NCBI RefSeq assembly: GCF_047663525.1
Contig: NC_092605.1
Coordinates: forward strand, 372,001-436,000
Direction: 5' to 3'
Length of the DNA stretch: 64,000 bases
From: Anas platyrhynchos
Lineage: Eukaryota > Chordata > Aves > Anseriformes > Anatidae
Part shown: in pieces, positions 56,830-64,000 of the stretch
Layout of the letters: each line of letters begins with the position of its first letter
Position numbering within the stretch: position 1 is the first letter of the stretch
Notes under the pieces: model-generated
What the model saw: only the letters and a program-made list of their open reading frames with translations
What the model was told of the DNA's origin: nothing
Database searches by the model: none
Position numbers and translations under genes: made by a program

Positions 56830-58798
56830 GTCTTTGTCTATTGGGACCCGGAATAAATATTTGGACCTGAGCTGGAAGAAGATCAGAGTTCCAGGATGGT
56901 TCTCAACTGATTCTGCCAAAGTGGTGTTAGAAAAGACCATCACCTTTTCAAGCTCTTACTAGATACTATATTTTTGGGAGAAACTAGTTTCTGAGCACAT
57001 CCAATTCTGCAGGTGGCTGTTGATGCCTTACGCAGCATGAAGCAACTTCCATTAACTAATCTATACATGGGAAATTTAAGATGACCACATCAGGCTCAGA
57101 TTAAAAGAGCTGTTGGAGGTACACAATTACCAGCTCTGAGCAGTAAGCATGCATTGGCGGGGCTGCTGAGTGTAAGCTGCTCTGCCTGCCAGCTGGCTTG
57201 GGGTGGTGGGACCTCACTGCTCCTGAGCAGTTAACCGAGGAATTTGCCTACAGGGGAACCTGGGACTGCCCCTAGTGCCGCTAGTCAGGCTCACATGATC
57301 CAGTGAGCTACACTGCTATTTCCACACCAGTCACTTACTGCTGAAAATATTTTTGTAAGGAAATATGCTATAAATGTCACATGGGGAGGCCTAGTGAATC
57401 TGGAGGGCACCTCAGGAGGCTACCGGTGCCAGTCACCTAATGTGGGCGCACTGGAATGGTAGAACACAAGTGTGGCACAACACTGGGCTCTGACTGGGCA
57501 GTTACCTGGGAGCAAGGACCCTTCTTGGTCCTGTTCTGGTGTGCAGCAGTGCTGGGGCTGCTGATAAACGCTGTGACACCTGAAGAGGGCAGGGGCTCTC
57601 TGGCCTCCAAGGGCTGGCTGTTAGCAGCAGCTTTGAATAAGAAAACTGCTTTGCATTTTGAGGGAGGAGAGAAAGAGAAGTGAGTAAGACTTTCCATGGG
57701 AGTGCTCCTGCCTAGAAATCAGCTCAAAAAAGTCCATTTTGTGGAGTGACTAAAAATGTAAACAAGACTGCCGCTCTGTGGCGGTTCTCTTTTGTTTATA
57801 GTCTGAGACCTGCTCAGAGGAGGGGAGCTTTTCTCATGCACCACGGCTGCTCTTGGAGCAGGGCTCCATGGGAGGCATCTTGTGTACACAACTCGTCGCT
57901 GCTGCGAGACAGCAGGGCTGCAAGTGGTCTGACTTGGCAGCAGCCAGTTCAGCCTCCTGTCGTGTGGTGCCTGAAGCAGGGCTGAGCAGACACAGCGAGA
58001 AGATCGCTGTATTTGCCAGAAGACGGAGAGCTGCAGCAGGCAGTTCCCAGGTGTGAGATGGGCCGACCTGGTGGGGGCTTGGCACGGGGTGAAGCTGCAG
58101 CAGCGCAGTTGAATGCTCTGACAGCGTGGGACAGGGATTGCTCCTGACGTGCTGCTGGGCAGGCCCCGTCAGTGAGAAACAAGGCACCGTGCTCGTGTGT
58201 CTGAAATGCCAGTGCGAAGTCTGAAGCAGGACTGCGGCGCTGGGCACTGAGGGCAGGCACCGTACTCTGGTTCTGTGTCTGCATCAGGAGCAGCAGCAGC
58301 AGCCCCGGCCTCACGAGGTCACCGGCGGTACCGCGGTGCTGCAGCGTGCTCCGTGCCTCGCTGCACTCGTCCTGTGGTCGTGTGGGGAAGCACAGCTCAT
58401 GCTGCTCCCTTCCAGTCAGCTGGCGCACCGACAGGAAAGTGACGTGGCTCCGAATGCATTCGGCACCGCGGCGATGACATGTCTGTTAGGCTCGCTACTC
58501 AGTACGTGTGCGGCCAGCTCCCCTCGCCTGCTGAGCAGATTTTTGTCTTCTCCCTGGCGTGCTCATGGTGCTGTGAGGACATACTGTGGGGCAGTTCTGT
58601 TTTCGGGGCCCTGGGCTGCTCTGAAGGCTAGCCATGCAATGGATTTGACCCCTTGGATGGGCACATCAACAGGTGGGCAGTAAGATGAGCCGTCATCCTC
58701 TGCCCAAAAGTGGGAGGCTACGGGCCTGGGCGGCTCGATTACAAAGTATCACGGCAAATAGCATGAGCTGCACCAACCCAAAATAGCCCGCGGGAGCC
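56830..58798. other. P4HB-PPP1R27 intergenic region
   Basis: I see no gene in this 2 kb. It contains a CAGCTG E-box near 57189 and a MEF2-like CTAAAAATGT near 57750, which would fit the muscle expression known for mammalian PPP1R27, but single motifs this short occur often by chance. Confidence 0.5.
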
Positions 58799-59151
58799 TA
58801 TATAACGCCATGCGCCGGGGGAGCCCTCAGTCCTGGGCCCAGAGCCTGAGGGAGCTGCACGAGGCCAGCACCACCCCTGCACGCTGCGAGGGGCCCTGCG
58901 GCGAGGGACAAGCACCTGAGACAGGCCCCAGGAGGGGACAGGCTCCAGCAGGGACAGGCCCCAGGAGGGCCGGCGGCAGCGCCCGGCTCAGCGCCCACCA
59001 CCCAACTGGTGAAACGGGACCACGAGGCAGAAGAGGAGAGCAGTGCTTCGAGGCCAGCGAGTGCTGAGCACTGACCCACCGGGCTGTCCTACAGCCCCCC
59101 ACATGCCTCTGCCCCCTTCTTCCTCGGCAGCGGCCTAAGGCTGCGCTCAGC
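58799..59151 (+). promoter_or_regulatory. PPP1R27: PPP1R27 TATA box and leader
   Basis: TATATAA at 58799-58805 suggests a start near 58830 and a leader of about 320 nt. The leader holds three imperfect 16-17 bp tandem units beginning ACAGGC (58921-58937, 58938-58953, 58954-58969). An 85-codon open frame from 58810 to 59067 stops before the PPP1R27 start; its ATG lies at or upstream of the likely transcription start, so I do not call it a gene. Confidence 0.5.
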
Positions 59152-60759
59152 ATGAAGGACTATTTCCCCGTCTCGATGCCCCGGTACAGTCGGTATAGAC
59201 AGAGACTGAGAGCATCGCGCACCGTGCGCTTCCCCAACGACGTCGTCTTTCAGGACCACATCAGGCAGGGGGACCTGGAGCAGGTGGGCAGGTTCATCCG
59301 TGCCAGGAAGGTCGCTCTGGACACCATCTACCCTTCTGGTGAGTGCTGCTGGGGCTGGCAGTGGCACGGCTCAGTGGACTGCAAGGGAGACGAGAGAGCA
59401 GCGTGGCCAAAGCTCAGACATGGGCCGCCCTGGGCAGGGCAGCAGGTTGAAATCAAGTTGTTTTCCCTCCCCAGTGAGGAGCACTACCCCCTACCATTGC
59501 CAGCAGGGCCCAAGTCCGGCTTCACTGCCCCAACGCCCCCCTTAACAGCACTGCAGGAAAGGGGGAGATTTGCCATCAGGGTCCCTTCAAGGCACGACAG
59601 TGCACCTACACCTACCCGGTGTGGTGTGGCGTAGGAAAGGAGCAGGCAAAAAGAGAACAAGGGAGAGAACGCAGAGCTCTGGACCGGGCAGCAGGACTCG
59701 TGTCTCCTGTCCTGATTTGGTGAAAGGAGCGCGGAGAAGCACGGTTCTGCTTCTTGCTCCTGGCTCTGTCCGTTGCTCACAAACATCGTTCTCTCTCACG
59801 CGTGGGTCTGTGGACTTGCAGAATTAATTGTTTAGGAAGGCGGCATTGTGTTATGTTTGTACCCAGCCTCACTAAAAATTGTTTACGGAATGCCTTGAAC
59901 CACACAGGCTGGTTCAGAGCCCAGATTTGTCTCTTTCTCGTACTTGGCTTCAGCGTCTGCTGTCACATGGCCATGGAGGCACGGTCTCAGATGACCCGGG
60001 CTTCCTCCCATGTACGCTGATTGCTTCATCGCTTGCGCTGCAAGGGACTGCTGAAAGGCCAGCAGAGCGAGACCCTCGAGACACCCTCCTGCTGTGCCCA
60101 TGGGGGTCCTGGAAGGGCCTCAGGTCGGGCTGTTGGCGGGGGGCTCACCTCAGGCACCGCGCTGCAGTCCCTCGGCCTGTGCTGCCTGACCCGGCAGGGG
60201 AGCCAGGCGCTGCACCTTGAGCACGGCATTTGGGCTGTGAAAGGGCAACAGGAACCTGCAGCGGCTCCTCTCGCTTCCTCGGTGTTTGTTTCTTTCCCAA
60301 CTCACCTCCCCGCTAACGCCGCTCCCCCGGCACCCCCCTCCCTGGGCCGCCGCCAACCGCGGTGCTGAGCGTCCCCCCTTGCAGGCATGGCAGCGCTCCA
60401 CGAGGCCGTGCTCACCGGGAACCTGGACTGCGTCAAGCTGCTGGTCAAGTACGGCGCCGACATCCACCAGCGGGACGAGAACGGCTGGACGCCCCTGCAC
60501 ATGGCCTGCAGCGACGGCTACGCCGACATCGCCCGGTGAGAGCCGGGGGCAGCCCCGGGCCCTGCCCGCAGAGCCCCGCGGGGGGCGGGCGGCGGGGGGG
60601 GGGGGCGCGGCCCTTGTCTGACGCTGTCCCCGCAGGTACCTCATGGCCCTGGGGGCCAGCCCCGAGGCCACCACGGACGCCGGGGAGAAGCCGTCGGACC
60701 TCATCGACCCCGAGTACCGCGAGCTGCTGCAGCTCTTCCAGGCCGCCACCGTGGGCTGA
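59152..60759 (+). CDS. PPP1R27: Protein phosphatase 1 regulatory subunit 27 (ankyrin protein)
   Basis: Three exons: 59152-59338, 60385-60535 and 60636-60759. The product is 153 residues (human 154). PPP1R27, also called dysferlin-interacting protein 1, is a small muscle-enriched ankyrin protein that binds and inhibits PP1. An RVxF-type docking motif is visible at V25-R26-F27 (RTVRF), as in human. Ankyrin repeats follow: HIRQGDLEQVGRFIRARKV, then ALHEAVLTGNLDCVKLLVKYG, then WTPLHMACSDGYADIARYLMALG, and the C-terminus LIDPEYRELLQLF matches human. The N-terminal 22 residues diverge; the start is the first ATG in frame with conserved sequence and resembles the basic, Tyr/Arg-rich human leader. 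Confidence 0.95.
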
Positions 60760-60882
60760 GGCGGCTCGCGGCCGGGCAGCGGGGCTGGGGCGGGGCGGGG
60801 CGGGGCCCGGGCTGGGACCGGGCCGGGGCTGGGGGCCGGGGGCCGGGGGCCGCTCGGTGCCGCCGCCCGGCCCCCCCCTTCC

Positions 60883-60888
60883 AATAAA
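60883..60888 (+). terminator. PPP1R27: PPP1R27 poly(A) signal
   Basis: AATAAA about 125 nt after the stop codon, preceded by tandem GGGGCCG units near 60825-60852. The following 300 bp are dense GGGGCGGGG boxes leading into the MCRIP1 promoter. Confidence 0.85.
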
Positions 60889-60899
60889 GCGCTCTGCAA

Positions 60900-61251
60900 A
60901 CAACGCCTCGCGCCACGGCTGGGGCGGGGCCGGGGGGGCGGGGACAAGGGCAGGGGCGGGGCCACGGGAGGGGAGGGGCGGGGCTCAGGGCAGGGACGGC
61001 GCCCGTTGAGAGGGAGGGGGCGGGGCTACGGGACGGGGCGGGGCTGGTGGCAACGGGAGGGGCGGGGCTAAGGCCAAGGGCGGGGCCGGCGCAGGGGCGG
61101 GGCCGGGCCGAGCGCGCGCCGTGCCGGGGGCGGGGCCGGGTGACGCGCTGTTGTGGGCGGGGCCGGGCCGGCGGCGGGGCGGGGCCGCGCCTGCGCGCTG
61201 CGGCGCTTCCGTGGCGGCCCGAGGGCGAGCGGAGGCGGGAGCCGGGCCCAG
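60900..61251 (+). promoter_or_regulatory. MCRIP1: MCRIP1 CpG promoter and non-coding exon 1
   Basis: Roughly ten GGGCGGGG-type GC boxes (Sp1/KLF) precede an ETS-like CTTCCG near 61206. A donor, CCAG|GTGAGG, follows 61251, and the matching acceptor CCCCGCAG ends at 61343, 39 bp before the start codon. No TATA box is seen. Confidence 0.65.
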
Positions 61252-61382
61252 GTGAGGGGCGCGCGTTGCCATGGCGACGGGCGGCGGGCGGCCCGCGGCC
61301 TAGCCCCGGCCTGGCCTGGCCGCCCTCTCCTTTCTCCCCGCAGCCGCGCCGAGCCGAGCCGCGCCGCCGCACGGACGACGCC

Positions 61383-61970
61383 ATGGCCAGGTGAGCTCCG
61401 CCCCGGCCCGGCCCCGGGCCCCTCGGGCCCCGCCGCGGCCCGGCCCGGCCCGGCTGAGCCCCGCGCTTGGCTTGCAGCTCCCCCGTGTCCCGCGTGGTGT
61501 ACAACGGCAAGCGGAGCGGCGGGCCGCGCTCCCCCGGCGCCGGCGGCGAGCTCTTCACGCCGGCCCACGAGGAGAACGTGCGCTTCATCTACGAGGGTGA
61601 GCGGCGGGGCGGCGGCGCGGGGCCCTCCCGGCGGCCGGTGCCCCCGGCGAGCCGCCCGTCTCGTGTCCCCGCAGCCTGGCAGTGCGTGGAGCGCGACCTG
61701 CGCAGCCAGATGGGCGCCGAGCGCGGCCTGGTCGAGGAGTACGTGGAGAAGATGCCGAACCCCAGCCTGAAAGGTGAGCGCCGCGGCGCCCCCCGCTGGC
61801 TGCGGCCGGAGGCGGCGGCGGGGCCCGGCCGGGCCGGGGCGGGGGGGGGCGGCGGCGGCGCGGCCTGTGCCGCCCGAGTGTCTCCCTCCCCTCTCGCCCC
61901 GGCAGCGTTCAAGCCCGTGGACCTGAGCGATCTGAAGCGGAGGAACGCACAGGACGCGAAGAAGTCCTAA
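61383..61970 (+). CDS. MCRIP1: MAPK-regulated corepressor-interacting protein 1
   Basis: Four coding exons: 61383-61390, 61478-61596, 61675-61773 and 61906-61970. The product is 96 residues (human 97, formerly FAM195B). MCRIP1 binds the CtBP corepressor and releases it after ERK phosphorylation, which affects E-cadherin silencing; family members also associate with stress-granule factors. Conserved blocks are SPVSRVVYNGKR, FTPAHEENVRFIYEAW, RGLVEEYVEKMPNPSLK and the C-terminal DLSDLKRRNAQDAKKS. The first coding exon carries only ATGGCCAG, eight bases. Introns are 78-132 bp and very GC-rich. Start and stop both follow human. Confidence 0.96.
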
Positions 61971-63315
61971 GGCGGGCCCTCGGCGCGGATTGGCTGTCTC
62001 CCAAGGTCCTCAAGCAGATTTAATTTGAGATTTTTGTGTTGATTTCCTCCTCTGGTTACTGTACTCTGCCTGTGGAGAGCCGGCCGGCTTCGGGGCTGGC
62101 TTCGATGCTACCTGAATTCCAAGATGCTTAGGGGCTTGCCGAAGGCATCCGGAGCCCCTTGTAAAAGATACCAGCCCCTAACCTGCAGCTTTCTCTGGCC
62201 TCCAGCTGTCCTCCTCCACCTCACGCTGGGCTCACAGGTCACTTATTCTCCTTCCATCTCTGTCCCTGGCGCGCTGCGTACTCAGGCTCGCTGGGGTCTG
62301 GCGTATGGCAGGGCAGAGCCGAGTAGCTGTGTTGTCAGTAGCGGCAGCGCCAGTTCTCTGCTCCCTTCTGCGAACCAAAGGCTCACAGCTGCTGGAGCAG
62401 GCCAAGGGGAGAATGAAGGAGACTTGGTGCTGACCTTGTGCCTCGAGACAGGTGGCCCCAGTTCAACACCAGGTAGTTCAGCACCTTCTGGCAGCTGGCT
62501 GCTGCTGCTTTGGCACACTTTGCCTGTTCCTGGCTCCCTGGTGGGAGGGCTTAATTTGTACCCGGGCTGCTAATGCCTGGGACTCATCAGTGCTGCCAAA
62601 GCTCTTGGGTCCATATCCGATGCCGGATTTTCCTTGTGCTTAGATTGGGCCAGGTCCCTGCGGTGCTGACGATGAAGCTGCTCCTCTCTCCCTGCAGGTG
62701 GAGGGAGAGGAGGGCACCAGCACTGGCCCCAGCCCCAAGCATCCTGGAGGTGCTCGGAGGGGGAGCGCTGGGCTGCTCTCAGCTCCCCCCAGCCTCAGTG
62801 CGCTGGCAGCAATGCAGAAGGTGGCGGAAGGGGGCTGGGGGGGCTGGCGCTGACTTTGTGGAAAGAAGCTTATTTCCATCCTTGCCTGAGCGATGCCTCA
62901 CTGTTCTAGCACTAACACAGCTTTCCAGACACGCACCCTTTGAAGAGACCTGGCCTCCACAGCTGGCAGAAGCGCTGCAGTGTGGCAGCTGTGGTGAGCA
63001 GGTCTGACTCGCTGTGGGCATTGGCTTCCCTGGCAAGGCTCAGGTTCCTTCTGCCTAACCACCTCTGCGCAAGGGAGAGTGACTGCACCCTCAGCCGTGC
63101 GGGCAGAGAGCTGCGTGGCCGCGGGGCTGCTCGCTGTCCCTGGGACACGCGGGGAGCTGTGGGAGCCGCCTGCTGCCTGCCTGAGCTCAGAGAGCTGGTG
63201 GGAGGGGGCTGCTGGGGCTCTGCCCAGCACGAGTGGGCTTCGTGGCGGATGCAGGGTGCAGGGGAGTTGTGGTTGCTGTTAACTTTCCTTTGTTGTCATT
63301 GAGCTATACTGTTCC

Positions 63316-63354
63316 CTTTTTTTTTCTTTTTTTTTTCTTTTTTTTCTTTTTTTT
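63316..63354 (+). repeat. T-rich microsatellite in MCRIP1 3' UTR
   Basis: A run of (T)7-10 C units just upstream of the MCRIP1 poly(A) signal, probably length-variable. Confidence 0.8.
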
Positions 63355-63383
63355 CTGTTGTCTGTCACTTGAGGAGTGTTGTA

Positions 63384-63389
63384 AATAAA
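63384..63389 (+). terminator. MCRIP1: MCRIP1 poly(A) signal
   Basis: AATAAA giving a 3' UTR of about 1.4 kb from 61971. The 3' UTR has no recognised gene on either strand. Confidence 0.8.
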
Positions 63390-63409
63390 AGCTTGTGTCC
63401 TTTTGAGTC

Positions 63410-64000
63410 TGCCTCTGCGTGGCTCTGCCTGCTCCTCTCGTTGCACACCGCAGCATCCGTCAGCTCGGGGGCCGTGGCTGCCAGACACGCTGCTGCCTGC
63501 TGCCCTCCGGGGGCTTCTGTCGGGGCGGTGGCACCCGGCACGGCCCCTGCGTGCCCCTGGCAGTGCTGGTGCCTGGTGCTGGGGAGAGGCCTCGGCCACG
63601 TCGCTGCCGTGGGCGCTGGACCTGGTGCACGGGGCCGTGCCCTGCTGAGCCCTCGCTGCTCTGCCCGCCTGTGCCTGCAGCCTGTCTGGTGTAGCGCCCT
63701 TGTTCTTCCCTTTTTTAGAGTTCAGAACTTTTCCTGTTTTGTCGCTCAAACCCTGCGCTTCCCATTTTAGACTTGAGTGCTGACAATAAGCGGCAGGGTT
63801 TTCCATGCCCCTTCAGACAAGTCCTGAGGACAAGTAAGGTGGAGAACAGAATCCACCTCTTTTATTTATTTATTTTCCAGAAGGGGTCTTGCTCCCGCAC
63901 TTGCTTGGGGCTCTTAATTTCACTGCGAGCTGGTAGCACAATGCCCTTGGGCTCTGGCAGCCCTCCTGTGAGCCAGCATCCTAGAAGCTGCTGCTAGACC
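63410..64000. other. Window end; possible 3' end of a minus-strand neighbour
   Basis: No coding sequence is recognised. Three overlapping minus-strand AATAAA motifs occur at 63861-63874. In human the next gene (GCGR) converges on MCRIP1 tail to tail, so these could be its poly(A) signals, but no GCGR residues are visible in the remaining 126 bp. Confidence 0.35.

Noticed and set aside
58810-59067. Separate small gene upstream of PPP1R27
   Set aside because: The peptide is low-complexity, derived partly from tandem repeats, and its ATG is close to the TATA box, probably before the transcription start.

Overview
This window is vertebrate nuclear DNA, almost certainly from a bird. The evidence is short GT-AG introns, CpG-island promoters, truncated CR1 LINE tails, and proteins that match avian/mammalian orthologues almost residue for residue. 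I identify nine protein-coding genes: MAFG, SIRT7, PCYT2, NPB, ANAPC11, ALYREF, ARHGDIA, P4HB, PPP1R27 and MCRIP1 make ten if the small NPB gene is counted separately. Order and orientation mirror human 17q25.3 (avian chromosome 18 by known synteny). Coding exons were assembled by eye from splice sites and homology, and every coding sequence closes in frame. P4HB differs at several residues from the chicken protein as I remember it, so the species is probably not chicken.

Layout. 1-2.6 kb: MAFG upstream DNA, no recognised gene. 2.6-11.8 kb: MAFG (+), with a non-coding first exon in a CpG island, a 4.4 kb intron, two coding exons and a 4 kb 3' UTR. 11.9-16.2 kb: SIRT7 (+), ten exons. 16.1-27.4 kb: PCYT2 (+), thirteen exons. 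27.5-30.8 kb: intergenic. 30.8-31.5 kb: NPB (-). 31.6-32.0 kb: ANAPC11 (-), sharing a 185 bp bidirectional promoter with ALYREF (+, 32.2-36.7 kb). 36.9-44.3 kb: ARHGDIA (+). 47.6-56.8 kb: P4HB (+), behind a multi-CCAAT, TATA-containing promoter. 58.8-60.9 kb: PPP1R27 (+), two annotated ankyrin-coding exons plus a leader exon. 61.2-63.4 kb: MCRIP1 (+). The last 0.6 kb may hold the 3' end of a minus-strand neighbour.

Function. These are mostly unrelated housekeeping genes packed tightly: a small Maf factor, a nucleolar/chromatin sirtuin, the phosphatidylethanolamine-pathway cytidylyltransferase, a neuropeptide precursor, the APC/C RING subunit, an mRNA-export adaptor, Rho-GDI, protein disulfide isomerase, a PP1-binding ankyrin protein and a CtBP-interacting protein. 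Their regulation is physically coupled. SIRT7's only visible poly(A) signal lies inside PCYT2 intron 1, ANAPC11 has no poly(A) signal before NPB, and ANAPC11/ALYREF share a promoter.

I found no CRISPR array, operon, virus-derived element or other candidate for a wholly new system. The better leads are local: Maf/NRF2-type sites in MAFG, a 3' UTR hairpin, a palindrome cluster in a PCYT2 intron, a long inverted repeat in an ALYREF intron, and the transcript overlaps.
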